Positions 15,460 through 23,138 of a DNA stretch of 31,416 bases are shown here, piece after piece. Both the position numbers and the translations under genes were made by a program. The stretch spans positions 1 through 31,416 of the forward strand of contig CAZASZ010000020.1 in NCBI GenBank assembly GCA_964487925.1, in the 5' to 3' direction. Source of the stretch: RI-283 sp964487925. GTDB lineage: Bacteria; Pseudomonadota; Gammaproteobacteria; SZUA-140. Every line of letters begins with the position of its first letter. Position 1 is the first letter of the stretch. The notes beneath the pieces are model-generated. The model was not told the DNA's origin. It was given only the letters and a program-made list of their open reading frames with translations, and did not search any database.

Positions 15460-16512
15460 ATGGCCTTTGATATGGCCTCTGATATGACTCCGGATATCAC
15501 CCTAGACGCATCGGCCAGCGCCAGGCTGACCTCGCTACTCGGGACGATGTATGACGACCAGAAGGAGGAACGCCGGTTTCGAATCCTGCTTTCGGGCGCA
15601 ATCGTTATTACCATGCTCATCGCGATACTGATCCCGATGCTACCTCATCCCGAGATCGCCAAGTCGACGATCAAGTCGCTGAAGCCCCATAGCGCCAAAC
15701 TGATCCTCCCCCCAGCGCCACCCCCCAAGCCCGTACCAGCGCCCGTGGAAAAACCGAAACCGAAACCAAAACCTAAACCAAAATCGCCCAAACCCAAGGC
15801 GAAGGCGAAGCCCAAACCCAAGCCGGTTGCAAAGCCGGCGCCCAAACCTAAGCCAAAGCCGAAACCAGCGCCGCCCAAGCCTGTCTTCAAAACCAAGCCG
15901 ATAACCGCTGCACAGGCCAAGGCGCGCGCCGTGGCTCGAGCCAACATCCAGGCCCTAAGCCAGGACCTTTCGGCGCTCAGGCAAAACTCGGCGGTCGAGC
16001 GGGTTGCCAAACAGCGCCCCTTGAAGCGAGCAGACGACGTGACACCCACACCGAAGCAGCCCTCCGTCATTGAGGCCAAGGCGCGCCAGGATAGCGGGGG
16101 CATTGACGCAATCGAAATCACTAAGGCCATGAATCAGACCGATCTTGAGGACCACACAACCGTTGAGGTCCAGGACCAGGCGCTCGAAAACACTGTCGAG
16201 GCGCTCCCGGAGCCTCCCCCCATACCCTCACGCGACCTCGCGGAGATCTCGCGCATTATCGAGACCGAGAAGGATCGCCTGTATATACTCTACAAGCGCG
16301 CCTTAAGAGACGACCCCGGTATCACGGGCAAGATCGTGCTGCGCATCACGATAGAACCCGACGGCAATGTATCCAACTGTAAGGTTGCGTCGAGCGACCT
16401 GCACGCCGCCAAGCTTGAGGGACAGATCCGACGTCGCGTATCGCATATCAACTTCGGCCCAGAAGACGTCTCGACAACGACAACGGACTATGCGATGGAG
16501 TTTGGGGGATAG
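15460..16512 (+). CDS. TonB-like protein with AgmX/PglI-type C-terminal domain
   Basis: This 350-residue protein begins one base after the previous stop. A 40-residue cytoplasmic part precedes one TM helix at about 41-62. A Pro/Lys-rich periplasmic spacer with KP repeats follows at about 84-148, then a charged stretch, then a C-terminal domain at about 262-350. That domain has the AgmX/PglI pattern ITGKIVLRITIEPDGNVSNC followed by V-SSDL, related in shape to the TonB C-terminal domain. The usual Cys pair of many AgmX domains is not seen: LYK and LEG stand where CY and C are common. Myxococcus GltG and GltJ carry extra cytoplasmic domains; none is obvious here. It likely carries motion from the ExbB/ExbD motor to the outer membrane. 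Confidence 0.85.
   Translation: MAFDMASDMTPDITLDASASARLTSLLGTMYDDQKEERRFRILLSGAIVITMLIAILIPMLPHPEIAKSTIKSLKPHSAKLILPPAPPPKPVPAPVEKPKPKPKPKPKSPKPKAKAKPKPKPVAKPAPKPKPKPKPAPPKPVFKTKPITAAQAKARAVARANIQALSQDLSALRQNSAVERVAKQRPLKRADDVTPTPKQPSVIEAKARQDSGGIDAIEITKAMNQTDLEDHTTVEVQDQALENTVEALPEPPPIPSRDLAEISRIIETEKDRLYILYKRALRDDPGITGKIVLRITIEPDGNVSNCKVASSDLHAAKLEGQIRRRVSHINFGPEDVSTTTTDYAMEFGG
15751..15882 (+). repeat. Lys-Pro coding repeat
   Basis: This run of AAA/AAG and CCN codons encodes tandem Lys-Pro dipeptides in the TonB-like protein, with a few Ala, Ser and Val breaks. Such segments form a stiff extended rod that spans the periplasm in TonB and related proteins. The codons vary between repeats, which suggests selection on the protein rather than recent DNA slippage. 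Confidence 0.85.
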
Positions 16513-16563
16513 AAAACCACTGCGCTTTGAGACTGGCCCGAAGCCATCCCGGCGTGATAGCCC

Positions 16564-17091
16564 TTAGGCCAGATTGAGCTTAAGCCACTCTTTCTCAGTT
16601 ATTATATTTTTTGTCGATTCCACTCGATCAAGGAATGACAATCCTTCGAGATGATCGTACTCGTGCTGAAAAACGCGAGCCACGAAGTCCGAATACTGCT
16701 GATCGACGCGTTTTCCATCTCGAGTCGTAAATGCGATGCCGATCTCTTTATGGCGAGGCACCAAACCACGAATCCCGGGGACGCTGAGACAACCCTCCCA
16801 ATCGCTATGGGTTTCGTCAGACGTCCATGTGATCTGCGGGTTAATCACCGCTGTCGGTTCCATTTCAGGCGCATTCGGGTACCTCAGGCTTGGTCTGGAA
16901 GCTACGATGAAGATACGTTTGCCGACATGAACCTGCGGCGCCGCGATACCGACACCGTTCCCGTCGGCCATCGTATTTAACATGTCATCAATGAGTTCTT
17001 GAATCTCGAGCCGCTGAGGGTCGTCAATCTCCGAGGCACGTTGCCGAAGGACGGGATGTCCTAGCTGAGCGATTTGCAAAAATCTAGACAT
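16564..17091 (-). CDS. def: Peptide deformylase
   Basis: This 175-residue cytoplasmic metalloenzyme removes the formyl group from the initiating Met of new proteins. All three motifs are present: GVGIAAPQ (46-53), EGCLS (99-103) with metal ligand Cys101, and QHEYDHLEG (142-150) with ligands His143 and His147 and catalytic Glu144. Length is normal. Its ATG overlaps the stop of the acetolactate synthase gene by one base (TAATG), so it is probably translated by coupling. It lacks the usual fmt partner, and its placement suggests a second or alternative deformylase rather than the def-fmt housekeeping copy, though this cannot be decided here. It is convergent with the motor-like operon across 51 bp. 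Confidence 0.95.
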   Translation of the reverse strand: MSRFLQIAQLGHPVLRQRASEIDDPQRLEIQELIDDMLNTMADGNGVGIAAPQVHVGKRIFIVASRPSLRYPNAPEMEPTAVINPQITWTSDETHSDWEGCLSVPGIRGLVPRHKEIGIAFTTRDGKRVDQQYSDFVARVFQHEYDHLEGLSFLDRVESTKNIITEKEWLKLNLA

Positions 17092-18722
17092 TAAATCATG
17101 CAGACCATTTCACCAAGTTTCGCTGTCAGCTTCATATTCTCGCTGTAATCTACAGGACAATCGATGACGCAGACGGTGTTCGCGGCCAGGGCCTCGTGCA
17201 GGGTCGGTAGTAACTGGTCGGTGCGCTCGATTCGATAACCTCGTGCGCCGAAGGACTCGGCATATTTGACGAGATCGGGGTTGCCGAAACGCACGTTCGA
17301 TGCTCGCCCATGGGCCGCCATCTGTTTCCACTCGATCAGTCCGTAGCCACCATCATTCCAAACCAGGATCACTAGGGCGAGCCCAAGTCGCATGGCGGTC
17401 TCAATCTCTTGGGAATTCATTAGGAACCCGCCATCGCCGGTCACTGCCACGACGGCGCGCGAGGGTTCGGCCAGCTTTGCCGCAATGGCCCCTGGCACGG
17501 CGATACCCATGCTCGCGAAACCATTCGAAATGATGCAGGTGTTCGGCACCTCGCAACGAAACATCCGAGCCATCCACATCTTGTGGGCGCCGACATCGCA
17601 GACCACGATGTCGTCCAGATCCATGGCGGTCCGGAGATCCCAAATCACCTTTTGCGGCTTAACTGGGAAAACCGTATCCTCGGCATGTTCGTTCATCTCG
17701 ATGATCAAGGCCTCGCGCAGCGCATACATGCAGTGGCCCTGGTGAGGATTGATCATCGTCGTCAGACGTTCGAGACTGAGCTGGATATCGCCGACGAGTT
17801 CGACACTGACCCCGTAGCTCGCATCGACCTCTGCGGGTGTTATGTCGATATGAATGATCTCGCGATCCCCGGTGGGGTGCCAGAGTTGGGGGTGGTACTC
17901 GACTAGGTCATAGCCGACGCAGATAATGACATCGGCGCGCTGAAAACCACAGTTGATATAGTCATGCGTCTGCAGACCCACGGTGCCCAAGGCCATGGAA
18001 TGGCGGAACGGTAGCACTCCCTTTGCCATGAAGGTATTGGCCAAAGGTATCTGGAGGTGACCGCCGAAGGACGCCAATTCGGTACAGGCACCGGCCCGGA
18101 TGACACCATTGCCAGCCAAAATCAGGGGATGCTGGGCCCGCCCAATCAAATCTGCGGCCTGGCTCAGAGCGGCCTGGGCCGGTTCAGGCTGGATGGCCCG
18201 CTCCTGACGCAGGGGTTTCGCTTCGACCTCTAGCGGGGCGATATTCTCGGGGAACTCTATAAAGCAGGCCCCCGGTTTACCGCCTTGGGCAAGCTTGAAG
18301 GCCTTACGTACGACTTCGGGAACGGTATCCGGCGTCAGCAAACGGCTGGCGTACTTGGTGACAGGTAGGAAGATATCCTGCAAATCTAGGACCTGATGGG
18401 ACTCCTTATGCAGACGGTGGATACCCGCTTGGCCGGCGATCGCGACCAACGGGGCATGGTCCAGATTGGCGTCGGCGACGCCAGTAATCAGATTCGTAGC
18501 ACCGGGACCCAGCGTTGAGAGGCATACCCCGGCACGCCCCGTCAGCCGACCATAAACGTCAGCCATGAAGGCCGCACCCTGTTCGTGACGCGTCGTCACG
18601 AACGACAGCGACGAATCGGCAATGGCCTCCATGAGGTCAAGATTTTCCTCGCCGGGGATGCCGAAGATATGGCGCACGCCCTCGTTTTGAAGACAGGCTA
18701 TAAATAGCTCCGAGGCCTTCAT
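17091..18722 (-). CDS. Acetolactate synthase large subunit, stand-alone type
   Basis: This thiamine diphosphate enzyme condenses two pyruvates to 2-acetolactate. From ATG 18722 it has 543 residues and starts MKASELFIACLQNEGV, the usual family start, with GGGGA 5 nt upstream. An ATG at 18734 would add four residues. The catalytic Glu lies in TTRHEQGAAFMADVYGRLTG, and the diphosphate motif GDGGFLMNSQE extends to WNDGGYG. No small regulatory subunit (IlvN/IlvH) is adjacent. It resembles the single-subunit group I know as PRK08322-like, whose members may be catabolic or of unsettled role. It lies 37 bp after the dsbA-like gene and overlaps def, so the three form one minus-strand unit. Confidence 0.92.
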   Translation of the reverse strand: MKASELFIACLQNEGVRHIFGIPGEENLDLMEAIADSSLSFVTTRHEQGAAFMADVYGRLTGRAGVCLSTLGPGATNLITGVADANLDHAPLVAIAGQAGIHRLHKESHQVLDLQDIFLPVTKYASRLLTPDTVPEVVRKAFKLAQGGKPGACFIEFPENIAPLEVEAKPLRQERAIQPEPAQAALSQAADLIGRAQHPLILAGNGVIRAGACTELASFGGHLQIPLANTFMAKGVLPFRHSMALGTVGLQTHDYINCGFQRADVIICVGYDLVEYHPQLWHPTGDREIIHIDITPAEVDASYGVSVELVGDIQLSLERLTTMINPHQGHCMYALREALIIEMNEHAEDTVFPVKPQKVIWDLRTAMDLDDIVVCDVGAHKMWMARMFRCEVPNTCIISNGFASMGIAVPGAIAAKLAEPSRAVVAVTGDGGFLMNSQEIETAMRLGLALVILVWNDGGYGLIEWKQMAAHGRASNVRFGNPDLVKYAESFGARGYRIERTDQLLPTLHEALAANTVCVIDCPVDYSENMKLTAKLGEMVCMI

Positions 18723-18759
18723 CCGATTCCCCATGCCAGCCGTACCTAGCCTAGTCGTC

Positions 18760-19401
18760 CTACTTGGTCGTCTTTAGTTCCTCGTCAACGAGCGAATCCA
18801 CAACCTTGAGGGTGTTAACGAAACCGTTGGCCATACCGGGATCAGTCAAATACTTGCCGTTGACAACCATGGCAGGCGTGCCCATGGCATGGTAGCGCCG
18901 CGTCATCTGCATCGCACGCTTGACCTCGCTGTCTACCGTGAATGAATTAAAGGCTTTGCGGAAGGTCTTGTCATCAACGCCGTGTTCGGCAAAAAAACCA
19001 GCCAGCGAATCCTCATCATTGAGCGAGCGCTTTGCCACGTGAATGGCGTTGAACAGGGGCTGATGAATCTTATCGAACACACCCAAAACCTTAGCCGTGT
19101 AGAAGGCTCGGGCATGAATCGCCCAGCTAGGCCGTAGGACTGCGGGCAAGCGGATAAAATCAACCCGGTCCTTAACGGTCGGCAGCCAGCGCTCGATGTA
19201 AGGCTCGAAACGAAAGCAGTGTGGACAACCGTACCAGAACAGCTCCACGACCTCGATCTTCCCCTTGACGCTCGCGGTGGGTTGCGCAGGGACGATCCGT
19301 TCATAATCCACGCCATCCTGGTAGGCCGCCACCTGCGCGGAGGTGGTCACAAATGCCAGTCCCAATAGCGTAAGGGCGCACAATCGAGCAACGATATTCA
19401 T
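18760..19401 (-). CDS. dsbA: Thiol:disulfide interchange protein, DsbA type
   Basis: From ATG 19401 this is a 213-residue periplasmic oxidoreductase that introduces disulfide bonds into exported proteins. A signal peptide covers about 1-26 (ending QVAA). The catalytic CPHC stands at 59-62 in the FWYGCPHCFRFEP context, and the cis-Pro loop is GTPAMVVNGKYL. GGAAGGAA lies 7 nt before the chosen ATG. An upstream ATG at 19488 would add 29 residues before the signal peptide and is rejected. DsbB is not seen nearby. The cyclic-nucleotide-binding gene is divergent from it across about 190 bp, which holds both promoters; I could not pick out boxes with confidence. Confidence 0.93.
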   Translation of the reverse strand: MNIVARLCALTLLGLAFVTTSAQVAAYQDGVDYERIVPAQPTASVKGKIEVVELFWYGCPHCFRFEPYIERWLPTVKDRVDFIRLPAVLRPSWAIHARAFYTAKVLGVFDKIHQPLFNAIHVAKRSLNDEDSLAGFFAEHGVDDKTFRKAFNSFTVDSEVKRAMQMTRRYHAMGTPAMVVNGKYLTDPGMANGFVNTLKVVDSLVDEELKTTK

Positions 19402-19590
19402 TAAGATATTCCTTCCAAATTTGTTGGCGAAATTCTTCCCCTGGGACACATACAGTCCTACACCCGAAGGGCCCCAGGTAGCCGGCACGACATGGCCGTA
19501 CGGTACGTTAGACTAGACAAGATCGGGTTTTACTGCAATTCTTTCCCACCAGCGCACGCCTCGACCGCAAATACCGTGAGGAGCCTTGTC

Positions 19591-20073
19591 ATGAACGATA
19601 ACGAACTGTTGCAATTTCTCAGTCACCAATACCTCTGTGAGACCCTGACGGTCACCGAGGTCAAGACCCTGCTTGAGTACACCGAACTCGCCGAGTACAA
19701 GAAAAACGATATCATCGCCGATATTGGCGAGGTCGGCGAGGCGCTCTACTTCGTGGTCTCGGGCACCGTAGTGCTCATCCATGAGGACAGGCAAGAAGAG
19801 ACCGAACTCGGTCGCCTTGTCGAAGGCGAGCTTATCGGCGAAATGTCTTTCTTCGACCGCGAGCCGCGACTACTCAGGATGCGCGCCCTCGACACAGACA
19901 CCCGACTGCTGCGTATGTCCCGCGCCATGTACAAACGCCTGCGCGTCGAACACCCGTACATCGCTGTCAACCTGCTCGAACACGCAATCATTAGCCTCGA
20001 CCACCTGTTCCGGCGAGTCAGCAACGACGAAATCAATCTGTCGCGCTACGTCTTCAGCCGCGGCAAACGCTGA
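19591..20073 (+). CDS. Single cyclic-nucleotide-binding domain protein
   Basis: From ATG 19591 (GAGGAG 7 nt upstream) this is a 160-residue protein. Almost all of it is a cNMP-binding beta-roll: LYFVVSGTVVLI (52-63), then the phosphate-binding cassette GELIGEMSFFDREPRLLR (79-96). The cassette has the Gly-Glu pair and Arg residues at the right places. There is no helix-turn-helix, kinase or channel domain, so it is a receptor module without its own output. It ends with helices that may bind a partner or dimerise. An upstream ATG at 19492 would add 33 residues with no ribosome-binding site. It may share a transcript with engB, which starts 20 bp later. Whether it binds cAMP, cGMP or neither is unknown. 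Confidence 0.85.
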   Translation: MNDNELLQFLSHQYLCETLTVTEVKTLLEYTELAEYKKNDIIADIGEVGEALYFVVSGTVVLIHEDRQEETELGRLVEGELIGEMSFFDREPRLLRMRALDTDTRLLRMSRAMYKRLRVEHPYIAVNLLEHAIISLDHLFRRVSNDEINLSRYVFSRGKR

Positions 20074-20093
20074 TTCCTCTTAGTACTCCGACC

Positions 20094-20705
20094 ATGGGCA
20101 TCCAGCGCCAGGAACTGACCTTCATGCTGGGCGCAGGAGACGCTCGCCAGTGTCCGGAGGACAGTGGCTATGAGATTGCCTTCGTAGGGCGCTCGAATGC
20201 CGGAAAATCCAGCGCTATCAACACAATCACAGGCCGCAAGGCCCTGGCACGGACCAGTAAACAACCCGGCCGCACCCAACAAATCAACTTCTTCCAGATT
20301 GGCAATTCAGAAGACGCGGAACAGCGCCGTCTCGCCGACCTGCCGGGATATGGCTACGCCAAGGTCCCTACGCGTATCAAAAAGGAATGGGGCCGACTGA
20401 TCGGCGATTACCTTCACGGACGCGAGTCGCTGATGGGTATGGTTATTGTGGTCGACTGTCGGCGCGGCATCGGCGACTACGACCAGATGCTCATCGACTG
20501 GTGCTGCGAAACCGGGCTCGCCTATCACGTCCTCATGACCAAGGCCGACAAGCTCAGCAAATCGGCTGCGGGCGCCGAACTCGTGAAGGTCCGACGCACT
20601 CACGGTGACGACCCGCTCATGACGGTCCAGATCTTCTCCTCGCTGAAACGCACCGGCCTGGACACAGCCCGAGCGCGCGTCTCGGAGTGGCTGGATCTCA
20701 CTTAG
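20094..20705 (+). CDS. engB: Ribosome biogenesis GTP-binding protein EngB/YihA
   Basis: This 203-residue GTPase is needed for assembly of the large ribosomal subunit in most bacteria. The motifs are G1 GRSNAGKSS (32-40), switch region GRTQQINFF, G3 DLPGYGYAKVP (82-92) and G4 TKADK (149-153). Length is typical. It starts 20 bp after the cyclic-nucleotide-binding gene. Its last 8 bp overlap the end of a convergent thioredoxin-like fragment. In many Gammaproteobacteria engB neighbours cytochrome c4 and polA; neither is present here. Confidence 0.96.
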   Translation: MGIQRQELTFMLGAGDARQCPEDSGYEIAFVGRSNAGKSSAINTITGRKALARTSKQPGRTQQINFFQIGNSEDAEQRRLADLPGYGYAKVPTRIKKEWGRLIGDYLHGRESLMGMVIVVDCRRGIGDYDQMLIDWCCETGLAYHVLMTKADKLSKSAAGAELVKVRRTHGDDPLMTVQIFSSLKRTGLDTARARVSEWLDLT

Positions 20706-20904
20706 CCAAGCCCTGACGCATGACGCGCACGAATGCGGCAGGGTCGTCAGCGCCCAGAAAGTTCTCATACCCTCGGGTCGCGATCTCGACACCGTCCATG
20801 ACGCGACCCTCAGCGGTCAATAGATAGGTCCTGGGCACAATATCGCCCTGCCCTGAAAACATTCGGCTCTGTTCTGGGCGCTCTTCCACATTGACTCGAA
20901 TCAT
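20698..20904 (-). pseudogene. Thioredoxin-like fragment lacking the CxxC half
   Basis: The 68 residues from the ATG match the C-terminal half of thioredoxin-fold proteins: a VNVEE strand, the cis-Pro region GDIVPRTYLLTAEGRV, and a final helix. The reading frame stays open upstream to a TAG at 21016-21018. It encodes DPEVIALSARFV just before the ATG, which looks like the preceding thioredoxin helix and strand. No ATG, GTG or TTG occurs in that part and no CxxC is found. It therefore looks like a gene that lost its N-terminal half. A short functional protein from the internal ATG is possible but would lack catalytic cysteines. It overlaps engB tail to tail by 8 bp. Confidence 0.55.
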
Positions 20905-21081
20905 GACAAATCGCGCGCTCAGCGCGATAACTTCAGGGTCGACGAAGATCAGCGATGCATCATGCCCCCCATGAGATATATCTGACCTAAACCTGCCTCC
21001 GGGCCAGCCAACATTCTACCCAGAGCTTCCAGGATATTGGTGCCGGTCGCCAACATGGTCAGCGTCACGACGATCGTCGCG

Positions 21082-21121
21082 TTGAAAACGTTTTACGTTT
21101 GTTATACAATTCGTTTTACGT
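21082..21121 (+). promoter_or_regulatory. Sigma70 promoter with repeated operator-like boxes
   Basis: TTGAAA (21082-21087), a 17-bp spacer and TACAAT (21105-21110) make a good sigma70 promoter; each hexamer matches 5 of 6 consensus bases. The 10-bp box CGTTTTACGT occurs twice, inside the spacer at 21089-21098 and at the expected start site at 21112-21121, 23 bp apart. A further inverted copy of its edge, CAAACGTA, lies at 21174-21181. Binding there would block RNA polymerase. The adjacent ribbon-helix-helix gene is the obvious candidate repressor, which is inference. Confidence 0.65.
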
Positions 21122-21190
21122 CATGCCGATAAAACAAGTCATGCATGGCGGGCAGGCACACATCTTTGATAAGCAAACGTAGGAGCCAAG

Positions 21191-21625
21191 ATGGACGATA
21201 TAAGAAAGACGATGCGCGATATGGGCCGACAGTTCGGCGAAGAGATGCGCGAGCAGGCCCGTGAACGTGCCGACAAACGCAAGGCAGAGTACCTCGGGGC
21301 GCGGGTCCCGGCGGCGCTGCGCGAGAAGGTCATTGCTCGCGCAGCGGCTTTGGGAATCCCGGTATCCGATCTGATCCGCGAGATCCTAGAGCAAGCCTTT
21401 GCCGGTACACCGGACATCACGCCGACTGCCGCACCGACCGCCGCCAAACCAGTCAATTACTCAGGGATTATTGGATGGGAGACGATCACCCTCAATCAGG
21501 CTCGGTCGTGCACAACCTGCGGCGTGCCGCTAATGCCGGGGCAAGAGGTCACATTCGGGCTGGCGCTCGACGGCAACGATCATGCTATTCTATGCCGCAA
21601 ATGCAGGCCCGATCCCGTCAGATAA
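21191..21625 (+). CDS. Ribbon-helix-helix regulator with C-terminal zinc ribbon
   Basis: This 144-residue protein combines two parts. A charged helix (1-32) leads into a ribbon-helix-helix unit at about 35-70, pattern LGARVPAALREKV then ALGIPVSDLIREILEQAF, as in CopG/Arc-type DNA-binding dimers. After a Pro/Ala-rich linker, a small C-terminal module at about 92-140 has Cys107-x2-Cys110 and Cys135-x2-Cys138, a likely zinc-binding site. AGGAG stands 5 nt before the ATG. It is the first gene of the second envelope operon and overlaps the next gene by about 30 bp. It probably represses its own promoter, where a 10-bp box is repeated. What signal the zinc module senses, redox, metal or a protein, is not known. 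Confidence 0.78.
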   Translation: MDDIRKTMRDMGRQFGEEMREQARERADKRKAEYLGARVPAALREKVIARAAALGIPVSDLIREILEQAFAGTPDITPTAAPTAAKPVNYSGIIGWETITLNQARSCTTCGVPLMPGQEVTFGLALDGNDHAILCRKCRPDPVR

Positions 21626-23115
21626 TCAGAAACCCGCCCTTTGTCGCCTGCTTCCTCACCTGCCTAGCCCTTGCGCCTGGATGCCCAGTCCAGGCGCAAG
21701 AGGGAGAAGCAATCCCTGACCTCAACGCCATCACGGCAGACTTCACACAACAGGCCGACGCCGATCCGCAGCAAGACTCTTGGGTAAAACGACTGAGCCT
21801 TGGCGGATATCTGAAGAACGAGACAGCCTATCGACTTGATGAGCCCCGGTCGATCACGAAGATTCGCAACATCATCGGCATTCATGGGAACTACGACCTA
21901 AAGCAAGACATGTCGTTGACGTTCTCGGCCTGGGCCTATCACGACCTGGCCTATAACCTATTCGACTATGAGACCATCAGCGCCCGCTTCGTCCGTGACG
22001 ATAACCAACCCCTGGTGTTCGTCGATAACCTTGCCCAGGAAAAGGACTCCAACGTCGCCCAGATTCGCGAACTCTACATCGACATGAGCACCGACGCTGC
22101 AGATATACGGATCGGGAAACAGTTTGTCGTTTGGGGAATACTGGAAGGCATCAGGATCACTGACGAAATCAACCCGCTCGACTTCCGCGAGCTCATTCTG
22201 CCCGACCTGCTGGATTATCGCATCCCACTCTGGACCGCCAAAGTCGATTACTACTCGGGAGACGACACCTTTCAGTTCCTCTGGATACCCGACATCAAAT
22301 TCCACAAACCCGCGCCTGCCGGATCGGAGTGGGAGCTGTTACAGACAGTGCCCAACACCGTGGCACCCAAGAGCTATATACTCAAGAATTCGGAATTCGG
22401 TATCCGCTGGAGCCGATCAATTGCCAATACCGATATTAGTCTGAGCTACTTCCATACTTGGGACGACTTCCCTGTCGTCTTCCGATCTGCCGAGCTCAAT
22501 GCCGGCTCCGATCCAGTTTTTTTTCCCACCTTCACACAGATCAATATGTTTGGCGCAACGGCGGCTCGGCCGATGGGGATAGGCATTCTGAAAGGCGAGA
22601 TGGCCTTTGTACCGGACAAGTATTTCGGCCTGAAAAACGACGTCGACCGCAACCAGGATGGCTTTCTCGATAACCAGGGCGAGCTCAAACTGCCGCATCT
22701 TCGCTGGGGGCTGGGCTATGACTTCAACCTTTGGGGCACCGACTTCTCGCCCGCGATCTCACAGTGGGTCATATTCAACTATGACAACGGCCTGCTCCAG
22801 GACCAGTTCGATACCTCGCTGACCCTGTTCCTCCGAAAACCGCTGCCCGAACAGTCCGCGGTATTTCAAATGCTCATCATCAACCTAGTCAATCTACAAG
22901 AGCTCTACATCAAACCGAAGTTCATCTTCAATATGACCGATCACCTGCAGATCAAAACAGGACTCGATTTGTTCTACGGCCTTGGGTCCCAGTTGGGTGT
23001 ATCCTCGAGTGGCGGCGCCATCGCCAATCTGAGCGACATCACCCAACGAGCCCAGTTCTTCGGCAACTTCCACGACAACGATCGGTTTTTCGCCGAATTC
23101 AAGTACACCTTCTAG
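21592..23115 (+). CDS. Outer-membrane beta-barrel protein, DUF1302-like
   Basis: From ATG 21592 this is about 507 residues; ATG 21601 is an equal alternative. A signal peptide ends near CPVQAQ. The body is rich in alternating beta strands and ends in KYTF, with the terminal Phe typical of outer-membrane barrels. The central motif is RIGKQFVVWG, then TDEINPLDFRE. It is the pattern I associate with DUF1302 porin-like proteins, which often sit beside DUF1329 proteins or RND exporters; neither is present here. The start lies inside the regulator gene, so translation is probably coupled. A passive channel or a structural outer-membrane partner for a periplasmic machine are both possible. Confidence 0.75.
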   Translation: MPQMQARSRQIIRNPPFVACFLTCLALAPGCPVQAQEGEAIPDLNAITADFTQQADADPQQDSWVKRLSLGGYLKNETAYRLDEPRSITKIRNIIGIHGNYDLKQDMSLTFSAWAYHDLAYNLFDYETISARFVRDDNQPLVFVDNLAQEKDSNVAQIRELYIDMSTDAADIRIGKQFVVWGILEGIRITDEINPLDFRELILPDLLDYRIPLWTAKVDYYSGDDTFQFLWIPDIKFHKPAPAGSEWELLQTVPNTVAPKSYILKNSEFGIRWSRSIANTDISLSYFHTWDDFPVVFRSAELNAGSDPVFFPTFTQINMFGATAARPMGIGILKGEMAFVPDKYFGLKNDVDRNQDGFLDNQGELKLPHLRWGLGYDFNLWGTDFSPAISQWVIFNYDNGLLQDQFDTSLTLFLRKPLPEQSAVFQMLIINLVNLQELYIKPKFIFNMTDHLQIKTGLDLFYGLGSQLGVSSSGGAIANLSDITQRAQFFGNFHDNDRFFAEFKYTF

Positions 23116-23138
23116 GTCCCTGAAACGGAGAACAGCGC

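Noticed and set aside
13796..16512. Tol-Pal system or siderophore TonB-ExbBD system
   Set aside because: No TolA, TolB, Pal or TonB-dependent receptor gene is nearby. There are two ExbD-type subunits and an AgmX-type C-terminus instead.
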